From Hyphomicrobiales bacterium (GTDB lineage Bacteria; Pseudomonadota; Alphaproteobacteria; Rhizobiales; Xanthobacteraceae): a stretch of DNA of 64,000 nt. This document shows, piece by piece, positions 36,279 through 45,673 of this stretch. The notes beneath the pieces are model-generated. The model had not been told where the DNA came from and ran no database searches. It saw only the letters and a list, made by a program, of their open reading frames with translations. The first letter of the stretch is position 1, and each line of letters begins with the position of its first letter. Position numbers and translations under genes: made by a program. The DNA lies in the NCBI GenBank assembly GCA_021730985.1, contig JAKFYI010000030.1:86883-150882 (forward strand), read 5' to 3'.

Positions 36279-37403
36279 TTAAGCCCCCGGCTTCACTTCG
36301 GTCGGACTGACGACCTGGCCGGGACGAATTCGCTGAATGCCTTCGGTGACGACCCGCTCGCCGGCGGCAAGCCCCTTCTTCAGAATCATGTTGGTGCCGC
36401 GCGGACCGCCAAGCTCGACACGGCGGACCTGCACCTTGTTTTCCTTGTCGACGACGAGAACGAACGAGCCCGACTGGTCGAGCTGCAAGGCCTGCCCCGG
36501 CACCACCAGCGCGGATTCGACGTTGCCGCCTTCGAGCACGATTGCGACCAACTGTCCGTCAACGAGCGTGCGCTCCAGATTGGGGAATGTCGCACGCACC
36601 AGCACGGTGTCGGTGCCCTGGTTGACGGTGACGTCGAGGAAGTTGAGCTTGCCCGGCTGCGAATAGCGGCTGCCGTCGGCGAGTTGCAGATAGACCACGA
36701 CCTCGGCGGGATTATTCCTCTCCTTGCGGTAGGCGAGGATCTCGCGCTGCGTCACCGGGAAACCGACGTAGATCGGATCCTGGCTGACGATGGTCGCCAA
36801 CGCGCCGGTCGAGGGTCCGACGAAGTTTCCGACCGCGATGTTGGCGCGGCCGATGCGTCCGGCGATCGGCGCGCGGATATCGGTGTAGCCAAGATTGAGC
36901 TGCGCCTTGTCCAGGGTGGCCTTCTGCGCCAGCACGTTGCCGCGCGCCTCGCCCTGCTTGGCGGTGGCCTCGTCAAGGCGCGCCTGTGCGCCGACGCTTT
37001 TCTGAACCAGCTCCTTCTGGCGGTCGAAATCGACGTCAGCCAGCTTGAGTGAGGCGTCGGCGGTGGCGACGCCGGCCTTGGCCTCATCGACCGCGGCCTG
37101 ATAGAGGCCCTTCTCGATCACGAACAGCAGGTCGCCTTCCTTGACGTCGGCGCCTTCGGTGAACAGACGCTTCTCCAGGAAGCCGTCGACGCGGGCGCGC
37201 AGATCCACCTTGGACACCGCCTCGATCCGGCCGGTGAAGCGGAAGGTCGGGCGGATGTCTTCGGCAATCGCCTGGACCACGGTGACGGCCGGAGGTGGCG
37301 GCGCGGGCGCTTGAGCCGCCTGTTTGCCATCGCCGCATCCGGCCAACAGGGCGAGGACAGCGGGGAACGCGAAGCGCAGACCGCGAACGGAATTGAAAAT
37401 CAT
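36279..37403 (-). CDS. RND efflux periplasmic adaptor, lipoprotein
   Basis: Lipobox-like LALLAGC; RFTGRIEAVSKVDLRARVDGFLEKRLFTEGADVKEGDLLFVIE. Confidence 0.93.
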   Translation of the reverse strand: MIFNSVRGLRFAFPAVLALLAGCGDGKQAAQAPAPPPPAVTVVQAIAEDIRPTFRFTGRIEAVSKVDLRARVDGFLEKRLFTEGADVKEGDLLFVIEKGLYQAAVDEAKAGVATADASLKLADVDFDRQKELVQKSVGAQARLDEATAKQGEARGNVLAQKATLDKAQLNLGYTDIRAPIAGRIGRANIAVGNFVGPSTGALATIVSQDPIYVGFPVTQREILAYRKERNNPAEVVVYLQLADGSRYSQPGKLNFLDVTVNQGTDTVLVRATFPNLERTLVDGQLVAIVLEGGNVESALVVPGQALQLDQSGSFVLVVDKENKVQVRRVELGGPRGTNMILKKGLAAGERVVTEGIQRIRPGQVVSPTEVKPGA

Positions 37404-37506
37404 CAAAGGCCTCCGAGGCACGCGTGAGACACGCCTCCAAGTCAGCAAACCGACTGGCCCATCATGGGCCCAAGCTTCGGCTTGGTTCAACCCGGACTTT
37501 TGTAGC

Positions 37507-38673
37507 TCAAGTCTCGACGATGCCTTCGGACGATCCGCTGGCGTTGGAACTGCGGCCGTGCGGCAGCGCGAGGTACGATCGTGAGCGCATCTCGATCAGG
37601 CGGGAGGCGGTGCGCCGGAATTCAGCAGCCTCGTAGCCGTCGCTTGCCTGGTAGAGTCCGTCCGGCTCCGCCGCAGCCGACGCGACGAGCTTCACCGCGT
37701 GATCGTAGAGCGTATCGACCAGAATGATGAAGCGCTTGGCGGCGTTGCGCTGGTCGAACCCCATCACCGGGATGCGGTCGATGATCAGCGTGTGAAACTC
37801 GTGCGCGACACGCAGGTAATCCGACGCACCGAGCGGCTGTTCGCACAGGTCATGGAAGAAGAACCGCGCCACGCCCATGGCCGCGCGGGGGACGCGCAGC
37901 CTGCGGCCCTTGACCGACAACTCCTGCGGCACGCCGCTGGCGCTGCCGACCAGCTTGCGCCACGCTCCGTCGAGCGCCTCGGAAGCATCGTCGTCCGCCG
38001 GCACGTACCAGACCTTCTGGCCTTCGAGCTTCTCCAGCCGGAAGTCGGTGCGTGAATCCAGCCGCACCACGTCCATCTGCCGTTGCAGGGTTGCGATGAA
38101 CGGCAGGAACAGCGAACGGTTGAGCCCGCCCTTGTAGAGATTGTCCGGCGCCACGTTCGAGGTCGCCACCACGACGACGCCCAATTCGAACATCCGCGTG
38201 AACAGCCGGCCCAGGATCATCGCGTCGGCGATGTCGGTGACGTGGAATTCGTCGAAGCAGAGCAGCCAGCTTTCCTCGGCGATCTCCGCGGCGACGAGCC
38301 GGATCGGATCCTCGTCGGTGACCTCACCGTTCTTGATGTGCTGGCGGAACACCCTCACCCGCTCGTGCACGTCCGCCATGAACTCGTGGAAATGCGCGCG
38401 GCGCTTTCGCACCACCGGCGAGGCCTCGAAGAACAGGTCCATCAGCATGGTCTTGCCGCGGCCGACATCGCCGTGAATGTAGAGGCCCTTGGCGGAGCCC
38501 GTGCTTTCCTGTGAGCCGAACAGCCAGCCTATCGGCGTGGTGCGGCGCGCTTGCCGATGCGTCACGATGCGCCGCTCAAGATCGTCCAGCAGCGCCAGCA
38601 GCTTTTCCTGCGCCGGGTCGCGCTCGACCTTCTTGGTGACGATCAGCGCTTCGTAAAGCTCACGGACGGACAT
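37507..38673 (-). CDS. zapE: cell division protein ZapE (AFG1-like ATPase)
   Basis: KGLYIHGDVGRGKTMLMDLFFE Walker A; LLCFDEFHVTDIADAMILGRLF Walker B. Confidence 0.93.
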   Translation of the reverse strand: MSVRELYEALIVTKKVERDPAQEKLLALLDDLERRIVTHRQARRTTPIGWLFGSQESTGSAKGLYIHGDVGRGKTMLMDLFFEASPVVRKRRAHFHEFMADVHERVRVFRQHIKNGEVTDEDPIRLVAAEIAEESWLLCFDEFHVTDIADAMILGRLFTRMFELGVVVVATSNVAPDNLYKGGLNRSLFLPFIATLQRQMDVVRLDSRTDFRLEKLEGQKVWYVPADDDASEALDGAWRKLVGSASGVPQELSVKGRRLRVPRAAMGVARFFFHDLCEQPLGASDYLRVAHEFHTLIIDRIPVMGFDQRNAAKRFIILVDTLYDHAVKLVASAAAEPDGLYQASDGYEAAEFRRTASRLIEMRSRSYLALPHGRSSNASGSSEGIVET

Positions 38674-38825
38674 CGGGGCAAAGTCGCCCGAAACCCCCGC
38701 CCGCTCAAGCTGGCTGATGCTTCCGGGCGCCGGTTTCCCTCCACCAAATCACGGAAAACGCCGCGTTAACGAGTTGGCTGGGATTGAAGCTTATCCTCGG
38801 GCAGTAGCGCTTTTGAGGATCTCCC

Positions 38826-39245
38826 ATGGGCAAATCGGCACACCGCGGAACCGAAATTCGCGTCTTGAGCCCGGGCTCGATCGAGGATTTTCACGCCCAC
38901 CTGGTCCGGCTCGACCGGTTCAGCCGCTTCCCGGGAGAGGACGACCGCGCCATCGACGTTCACTGCCTTGGGCTGGTCGCGGCAGGCGCCATTCTGGTCG
39001 GCGCATTCGTGGACGGCGTGATGCGCGGCGGCGCCGAGATCGTGCCCGACCGCACCGCGCGGCGCGCCGAGGCGGCCATCACCGTCGAAGAAGCGTTTGC
39101 GGATCGCGGACTGGAACGTGAACTGACCGCGCGCGTCATCGACGAGGCGCAGCGCCATCATCTCAATCACCTGCGCATCCAGGAGCAGAACGCGACGCGC
39201 AGCTACCGCGTCCCGGTGTTCCAGCTCCACGCCTACAGCGCATGA
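38826..39245 (+). CDS. hypothetical protein, possibly short GNAT-like
   Basis: DRTARRAEAAITVEEAFADRGLERELTARVIDEAQRHHLNHLRI resembles the GNAT acetyl-CoA-binding core. Confidence 0.65.
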   Translation: MGKSAHRGTEIRVLSPGSIEDFHAHLVRLDRFSRFPGEDDRAIDVHCLGLVAAGAILVGAFVDGVMRGGAEIVPDRTARRAEAAITVEEAFADRGLERELTARVIDEAQRHHLNHLRIQEQNATRSYRVPVFQLHAYSA

Positions 39246-39284
39246 TCCGCGAAGCGGATACCGGTTCGCCGAACAGATTATGCG
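39240..39284. repeat. degenerate copy of GCxTGATCC...GATxATGCGC small repeat
   Basis: gcatgatccgcgaagcggataccggttcgccgaacagattatgc; cf. 54753-54801. Confidence 0.6.
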
Positions 39285-39296
39285 CCACGCATTAAG

Positions 39297-39875
39297 CTAG
39301 CGCGCGAGCGGACGGGAAACCGGCTCCCGCTTTTCCTGATCGCGCGCCAGCGGGTAATCCGCCTCGACGAGATACGGCCCGCCGCCCACCGAGTCGCGCG
39401 ACGAAAACAGCACGAAGTTCGACACCGTGAACGGCGCGGAGCGAAACGCGCCGCGCGCGCCGAGATAATCCGCGACCGACTGGCTCGACGTGTCGCGCAG
39501 CCGCGCCAGCGTGACGTGCGGCGTGAACTTGCGGCCCTCCGGCTCGATGCCGATGCGCTGCATCAGCCGCTCGTGCTCCGCCTGCAACTCCATCACCGCC
39601 GGAGACGGCGCCACCGTCGCGACCACCGCGCGCGGCTTGCGGCCGCCGAACGCCGTGACGCCGTCGAGCCGCAGCTCGAAGCCGCCGCGCCTGATCTGGC
39701 CCAGCATGGTGGTGACTTCGCGCGCGATGATGTCATCGACGTCGCCGATGAACCGCAGCGTCAGATGGTAATTCTCCGCATCGATCCAGCGCGCGCCGGG
39801 CAGGCCGCCGCGCAGCATCGACAAAGGCTCGCGGATGTCGTCGGGGATTTCGAGAGCGGTGAAGAGGCGGGGCAT
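39297..39875 (-). CDS. thpR: RNA 2',3'-cyclic phosphodiesterase (2H family)
   Basis: MPRLFTALEIPDDI; HLTLRFIG and HVTLARLR (two HxTx motifs). Confidence 0.92.
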   Translation of the reverse strand: MPRLFTALEIPDDIREPLSMLRGGLPGARWIDAENYHLTLRFIGDVDDIIAREVTTMLGQIRRGGFELRLDGVTAFGGRKPRAVVATVAPSPAVMELQAEHERLMQRIGIEPEGRKFTPHVTLARLRDTSSQSVADYLGARGAFRSAPFTVSNFVLFSSRDSVGGGPYLVEADYPLARDQEKREPVSRPLAR

Positions 39876-39891
39876 TCGGGTTCTCGCATTG

Positions 39892-40590
39892 TCAGGAGCC
39901 GCGCTTCGCACGGACGCGGGCAATCAGTTCCTCAACCTTGGGCGTGATTCTTGTGACAATCGTTTGGATGCCCTCCGCGGTGGGATGCAGGCCGTCGCGC
40001 TGATTGAGCTTCGCGTCGGCGGCGACACCATCGAGATAGAACGGATAGAAGACGACGTTATGGGCCAGGGCAAGTTCGGGATAGATCGCGTTGAACGCGC
40101 CCTCGTAGTCCGCGCCGAGATTGGGCGCGGCCCGCATGCCGCACAGCAACACCTCGATGCCGCGCTGCTTCAGCCTTGTCACGATTTGGTCCAGCGCCGC
40201 GCGCGTCACCTTGGGATCGATCCCGCGCAACATGTCGTTGGCGCCAAGCTCGACCACGACCGCATCGGTGCCATCCGGAACCGACCAGTCGAGCCGGGCC
40301 AGCCCGCCGGACGCGGTATCTCCGGACACGCCGGCGTTGGCGACCTCGACGTTGAGCCCTTTCGCCTTGAGCACCTTCTGGAGCTGTGCCGGGAACGCCT
40401 CGGTCAGCGGCAACTGGTAGCCGGCCATCAGCGAATCGCCGAAAGCCACGATTTTGACCGGCCGCTCGGCAGCGGCGGCCGGATTGCACAACAACGCGGC
40501 AAATCCGAACGCGGCCGCGAGGCGCTGGACCAAGCCGCCCCAGTTCCCATATGAGCGGGGGGCAATAACGGTTTGGGCGCCAGAATTCAT
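39892..40590 (-). CDS. tesA: SGNH/GDSL arylesterase/thioesterase I-like
   Basis: IVAFGDSLMAGYQL, ELGANDMLRGI, DGLHPTAEG. Confidence 0.9.
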   Translation of the reverse strand: MNSGAQTVIAPRSYGNWGGLVQRLAAAFGFAALLCNPAAAAERPVKIVAFGDSLMAGYQLPLTEAFPAQLQKVLKAKGLNVEVANAGVSGDTASGGLARLDWSVPDGTDAVVVELGANDMLRGIDPKVTRAALDQIVTRLKQRGIEVLLCGMRAAPNLGADYEGAFNAIYPELALAHNVVFYPFYLDGVAADAKLNQRDGLHPTAEGIQTIVTRITPKVEELIARVRAKRGS

Positions 40591-41299
40591 GAATGATTCC
40601 TCAGGGGCGGGACGGCCGGCCATTGCGCTCACCGGCATCAACCTGTCGCTCGGCCATGGTGCGGCCCGGGTTCATATCCTCAAAGACGTCGGCCTCCATA
40701 TAAGGAGCGGCGAGGCGATCGGCCTAGTGGGGCCGTCGGGCTCCGGCAAAACCACGCTGCTGATGGTCCTGGCCGGGCTGGAGCGCTCGGACACCGGCTC
40801 GATCGTGGTGGCTGGCGAGGATCTCACCCACCTCAACGAGGACGCGCTGGCGCGCTTTCGCGGCCGCAATATCGGAATCGTCTTTCAGTCCTTTCATCTG
40901 ATCCCGACCATGACCGCGCTGGAGAACGTCGCGGTGCCACTGGAACTGGCCGGCGACGCCACCGCGTTCGACCGCGCCCGCGAGGAACTGGCCGCGGTCG
41001 GGCTGGGAGAACGGCTCAACCACTATCCGGCGCAACTGTCCGGCGGCGAACAGCAGCGCGTCGCGCTCGCCCGCGCGCTGGCGCCCAATCCGGCGATCCT
41101 GGTGGCCGACGAGCCGACCGGCAATCTCGACGAGACCACCGGCAAGCAGATCATCGAATTGCTGTTCAAGGGCCATGTCGAGCGCGGCACCACGCTGATC
41201 CTGGTGACGCACGACAACGCGCTGGCGCAGAAGTGCGACCGCATCGTGCGGCTACGCTCAGGGCGGATTGAAGGCGTCACCACGCGGGCATCGACATGA
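40589..41299 (+). CDS. ABC transporter ATP-binding protein (YbbA-like)
   Basis: GLVGPSGSGKTTLLMVLAGLE, LSGGEQQRVALARAL, ADEPTGNLD; head-to-head with tesA. Confidence 0.93.
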   Translation: MNDSSGAGRPAIALTGINLSLGHGAARVHILKDVGLHIRSGEAIGLVGPSGSGKTTLLMVLAGLERSDTGSIVVAGEDLTHLNEDALARFRGRNIGIVFQSFHLIPTMTALENVAVPLELAGDATAFDRAREELAAVGLGERLNHYPAQLSGGEQQRVALARALAPNPAILVADEPTGNLDETTGKQIIELLFKGHVERGTTLILVTHDNALAQKCDRIVRLRSGRIEGVTTRAST

Positions 41300-41928
41300 C
41301 GCAGACGGCAACGCGCGTGCCGCTCCCGCTGAAGCTGGCGTACACAGCGTTCATGGCGGTGCTGGTGCCGGTCTATTGGTACTATTACGGGCCGACCAAC
41401 TTCCTCTACTTCTGCGACGTCGCGCTGTTTCTCACCCTCGCCGGCATCTGGCTGGAGAGTCCGCTGTTGATTTCGATCTGCGCCGCCGGCCTCGTCGCGC
41501 CGCAGATTCTCTGGAACGCCGATTTCCTCTCCAACATGTTCGGCGTCCCGCTGGTCGGCATGACCGACTACATGTTCAAGCATGAGAACTCGGTGTTCCT
41601 GCGCGGACTGTCGCTGTTTCACGGCTGGATTCCGTTTCTGCTGCTCTATCTGGTCTGGAAAATCGGCTACGACCGCCGCGCGCTGCTCGGCTGGACCCTG
41701 ATCGCATGGGCGCTGATCCTGGTCTGCTTCTTCCTCATGCCGCCGCCGCATCCCAATCCCGGCCTCACGCCGGTGAACATCAACTACGTCTGGGGACCGA
41801 GCGACAACGTCGCGCAAACGTGGGTGCACCCGTATGCATGGCTCGCCGGACTGATGGTCGGTCTGCCGCTGCTGCTATCCGCGCCGGTGCATCTCCTGCT
41901 GATGCGTCTCATGCCGAGGGCCGCATGA
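41296..41928 (+). CDS. hypothetical multi-pass membrane protein
   Basis: 210 aa, about 6 TM; ATGA coupling at both ends. Confidence 0.8.
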   Translation: MTQTATRVPLPLKLAYTAFMAVLVPVYWYYYGPTNFLYFCDVALFLTLAGIWLESPLLISICAAGLVAPQILWNADFLSNMFGVPLVGMTDYMFKHENSVFLRGLSLFHGWIPFLLLYLVWKIGYDRRALLGWTLIAWALILVCFFLMPPPHPNPGLTPVNINYVWGPSDNVAQTWVHPYAWLAGLMVGLPLLLSAPVHLLLMRLMPRAA

Positions 41929-44477
41929 GTCTCGCCTCTCCCATCATGTCCGCGATCCCGTTGCGTTTCGCGCTGCGTGAAATGCGCGGCGGCTTGCGCG
42001 GCTTCTACGTGTTCATCGCCTGCGTTGCCCTCGGCGTGATGGCGATCTCGGGCGTCGGCTCGTTTGCGCGCAGCCTCGGCGACGGATTTGCCCGCGAAGG
42101 CCGCGTGATCCTGGGCGGCGACCTGTCGTTCTCGCTGATTCATCGCGAAGCCACCCCGGCCGAGCGCGCCTTCCTCGAAGCGCGCGGTAAATTGTCCGCC
42201 GCCGCCACCATGCGAGCGATGGCACGCAGCGCCTCGGGCGAATTTGCGCTGGTCGAACTCAAGGCGGTGGACAGTGCGTATCCGCTTTACGGCATGCTGA
42301 CGCTCGATCGCGACATGACGCTGGCCGCGGCGCTGGCGCCGCGCGGCAACACATTCGGCGCGGTGGCCGATCCGACGCTGCTGGCGCGCCTGGGACTGCA
42401 GCCCGGCGCGCGTCTGACCATCGGCGCGGCCACGCTCGAAATCGCCGCCGTGCTGACGAACGAGCCGGACAAATTCGCGAGCGGCATCGCGTTCGGGCCG
42501 CGCGTCATCCTCAGCGAGGCCGCGCTGAAAGCCACCGGCCTGGTGCAGCCCGGCAGCCTGGTGCGGAACCTGTACCGGCTCGCGGTGCCCGGCGGCAGCG
42601 ACCGCACCGCGGACGCCGTCGTCGCCGCTGCGGCGGCGCAATTGCCGGACGCCGGCTGGGAGGTGCGCAGCCGCAACAACGCTTCGCCGGCGCTGGAGCG
42701 CAACATCGAGCGGTTCACCCAGTTCCTCACCCTGGTCGGACTGACCGCCCTTCTGGTCGGCGGCGTCGGCGTCGCCAACGCGGTGAAAAGCCACCTCGAC
42801 CGTAAGCGCGACGTGATCGCAACGCTCAAGTCGCTCGGCGCCAGCGGCGGCCGGGTGTTCGCCATCTATCTCCTACAGGTGCTGGTGCTCTCGACCGTCG
42901 GCTCCGTGATCGGGCTCGCGCTGGGCGCAGCCCTGCCGTTCGCCATATCCGCCGCATTTGGGGCGATCATTCCGCTGCCGATCGCGCCCGCGCTGTACTG
43001 GGACGAACTCGCGCTGGCGCTGCTCTATGGGCTGCTGACAGCGCTGGCGTTCGCGGTCTGGCCGCTGGGCCGCGCGCAGGATGTGCCGGTGTCGGCACTA
43101 TTTCGGGACGCGGTATCGCACGAGCGGCGCTGGCCGCGACGGCGCTACGTGGCCGCGGCAACGCTGGTGGTCGCGACATTGGCCGGCTTCGCGGTGTTCG
43201 AATCCTACGACCGGCGCATCGCCGCGGTGTTCGTCGGCGCAGCGGCAGCCGTGTTCCTGGCGCTGCAACTGGTCGGTCTGGCGCTGATGGCGCTGGCGCG
43301 CCGCGCCCCGCACTCGCGCATCACCGCGGTGCGGCTTGCCGTCGCCAACATTCACCGCCCCGGCGCTTTGACGCCGACCATCGTGCTGTCGCTCGGACTC
43401 GGCCTCGCCCTGCTTGTCACCGTCATTCAAATCGATGGCAACCTGAGCCGGCAGTTCATGGCCGCGCTGCCGGACAAGGCGCCGTCGTTCTACTTCGTCG
43501 ATATCCAGTCCGCCGACGCCGACCGGTTCGATGCCTTCCTGCGCGAACGCGTGCCGCAGGCCAAGCTTGAGCGGGTGCCGATGCTGCGCGGCCGGATCGT
43601 TGCCGCGAACGACATCAAGGCCGAAGATCTCAAGATTCCAGCCAGCGCCGCCTGGGTGATGCAAAGCGATCGCGGCATCACCTACGCCGGCGAACTTCCT
43701 GCCGGCTCGCGGCTGGCGAGCGGCGAATGGTGGGGCCCTCACTATCAAGGGCCGCCGCTGGTCTCGATGGAGCGCAAGATCGCCGAAGCGCTCCGCCTGA
43801 AACTCGGCGAGCCCGTCACCGTCAACGTGCTGGGCCGCAACATCACCGCCAAAGTCGCCAACCTGCGCAGCGTCGACTGGCAGGGGCTCGGCATCAACTT
43901 CGTGCTGGTGTTCTCGCCCGGCACCTTTGCCGGCGCCCCGCACACGCATATCGCCACCCTGACCTGGCCGGGCGGGGGTACGCTGGAGCAGGAAATCTCG
44001 CTGATCAAAGCGGTCGCCGACGCCTTCCCCGCCGTCACCACGGTGCGCGTCAAGGATGCGCTCGACGCGGTCGGCGGCATCGTGCGCAACCTGGCGCTGG
44101 CGGTGCGCGGCGCGAGCGTGCTCGCGCTGATCGCTGCGGTGCTGGTGCTGGGCGGCGCGCTCGCCGCCGGACATCGCCACCGGGTGTACGACGCCGTCGT
44201 GCTGAAGACGCTCGGCGCGACGCGCGGCCGGCTGATCGGCGCCTACGCGCTTGAGTATCTGCTGCTGGGATCGGCCACCGCCGTGTTCGGTGTGGCCGCG
44301 GGATCGGCCGCCGCGTGGCTTGTCGTCACCGAGTTGATGAACCTGTCGTTCGCCTGGCTGCCGGGGCCCGCGGCGGCGGCGGCGCTCGGTGCGCTGGCTG
44401 TGACGATCTGTTTCGGTTTGATCGGCACGTTCAGCGCGCTTGGCCATAAGCCCGCGACGGTGCTCAGGAATTTATAG
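41925..44477 (+). CDS. ABC transporter permease, FtsX-like (YbbP-like)
   Basis: Two FtsX-like modules; AIPLRFALREMRGGLRGFYVFIACVALGVMAI; C-terminal KTLGATRGRLIGAYALEYLLLG. Confidence 0.9.
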   Translation: MSLASPIMSAIPLRFALREMRGGLRGFYVFIACVALGVMAISGVGSFARSLGDGFAREGRVILGGDLSFSLIHREATPAERAFLEARGKLSAAATMRAMARSASGEFALVELKAVDSAYPLYGMLTLDRDMTLAAALAPRGNTFGAVADPTLLARLGLQPGARLTIGAATLEIAAVLTNEPDKFASGIAFGPRVILSEAALKATGLVQPGSLVRNLYRLAVPGGSDRTADAVVAAAAAQLPDAGWEVRSRNNASPALERNIERFTQFLTLVGLTALLVGGVGVANAVKSHLDRKRDVIATLKSLGASGGRVFAIYLLQVLVLSTVGSVIGLALGAALPFAISAAFGAIIPLPIAPALYWDELALALLYGLLTALAFAVWPLGRAQDVPVSALFRDAVSHERRWPRRRYVAAATLVVATLAGFAVFESYDRRIAAVFVGAAAAVFLALQLVGLALMALARRAPHSRITAVRLAVANIHRPGALTPTIVLSLGLGLALLVTVIQIDGNLSRQFMAALPDKAPSFYFVDIQSADADRFDAFLRERVPQAKLERVPMLRGRIVAANDIKAEDLKIPASAAWVMQSDRGITYAGELPAGSRLASGEWWGPHYQGPPLVSMERKIAEALRLKLGEPVTVNVLGRNITAKVANLRSVDWQGLGINFVLVFSPGTFAGAPHTHIATLTWPGGGTLEQEISLIKAVADAFPAVTTVRVKDALDAVGGIVRNLALAVRGASVLALIAAVLVLGGALAAGHRHRVYDAVVLKTLGATRGRLIGAYALEYLLLGSATAVFGVAAGSAAAWLVVTELMNLSFAWLPGPAAAAALGALAVTICFGLIGTFSALGHKPATVLRNL

Positions 44478-44529
44478 CCGTCGCGACAAACCGTCGCGTA
44501 TTCGTCAAATAGAAACAATAACTTAGCCG

Positions 44530-44547
44530 TTGACACGCTTGTGTCAA
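44530..44547. promoter_or_regulatory. perfect dyad TTGACAC-GCTT-GTGTCAA upstream of BI-1 gene
   Basis: 7-bp arms, 4-bp spacer; overlaps a TTGACA hexamer. Confidence 0.45.
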
Positions 44548-44633
44548 AGGATGTGCTAACATAGCTGTAGCCAAGCCGCGCGAGAGCACGGCCCGAGAGG
44601 CCAACTGGGTTCGACAACCACGGGGGTTCGACG

Positions 44634-45452
44634 ATGTCGGACTTTAATCGCAACGTCACTTCCGCGCAGTACGGCACGACCGCCGGTCAGGCCGTCGCAG
44701 TCGATGCGGGTCTGCGCGCCTACATGCTTAGCATCTACAACTATATGGTGATCGGCCTTGCGATCACCGGCCTTGCCGCGCTCGGCATCTACATGCTGTC
44801 CATTACCGGCGACATGGCCGCCGCCGCCAAGATGGTGCGCAACGGCGCCGAGGTTCCGGTCCGTATCGCCGCCAACACCTACCTCACTCCGCTTGGCTAC
44901 ACGCTGTTCGTCAGCCCGGTGAAGTGGGCGGTCATCCTCGCCCCGCTCGTGATGGTGTTCGCACTGAGCTACGGCATGAATCGCGTGCGCCCCGCCACGG
45001 CGCATGTGATGTTCTGGATTTTCGCGGCGCTGATCGGCCTGTCGCTGGGCTCGATCTTCATGGTCTATACGCACACCTCGATCACCCGCGTGTTCTTCAT
45101 CACCGCGGCTTCGTTCGGGGCGCTTAGCGTGTGGGGCTACACCACGCAGCGCGATCTGTCCGGCATGGGCTCGTTCCTGATCATGGGCCTGTTCGGCATC
45201 ATCCTGGCGAGCCTGGTGAACCTGTTCATGCAGAGTTCGATGATGCAGTTCATCATCTCGGTCGTCGGCGTGCTGGTGTTCTCGGGCCTCACCGCCTACG
45301 ACACGCAGCGGCTGAAGAGCGAGTACCTCTACGGCGCGATGGACGGCGAGACGATGGAGCGTTCGGCGATCTCCGGCGCGCTGTCGCTCTACCTCAACTT
45401 CATCAACCTGTTCACGCTGCTGATGCAGCTGCTCGGCACCCGCGAAGAATAG
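44634..45452 (+). CDS. Bax inhibitor-1/YccA family protein
   Basis: MSDFNRNVTSAQYG...AVAVDAGLRAYMLSIYNYM; 7-TM; SGLTAYDTQRLKSEY. Confidence 0.92.
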   Translation: MSDFNRNVTSAQYGTTAGQAVAVDAGLRAYMLSIYNYMVIGLAITGLAALGIYMLSITGDMAAAAKMVRNGAEVPVRIAANTYLTPLGYTLFVSPVKWAVILAPLVMVFALSYGMNRVRPATAHVMFWIFAALIGLSLGSIFMVYTHTSITRVFFITAASFGALSVWGYTTQRDLSGMGSFLIMGLFGIILASLVNLFMQSSMMQFIISVVGVLVFSGLTAYDTQRLKSEYLYGAMDGETMERSAISGALSLYLNFINLFTLLMQLLGTREE

Positions 45453-45472
45453 GCGGCGCCGCGCCACAACAG

Positions 45473-45501
45473 GGCCCCGGCCTCGGCCGGGGCCTTTTTT
45501 A
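45473..45501 (+). terminator. Rho-independent terminator
   Basis: GGCCCCGGCC-TC-GGCCGGGGCC then TTTTTT. Confidence 0.92.
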
Positions 45502-45673
45502 TTGCCCGGAACCCATCCGAAAAATCGGTTTCCAAGGCCTTGCCGGGAGACCCCGCCATCTGGCGCAGACCCCCCGGGCACCATAGATTCCGTGTCGAAA
45601 GCGCCCGGCCTGCACAGGTTGAGGGCGCAATTGAGCCCCCGGCTCCGTCCGGGACCTGAGAGAGGGAAACTCA

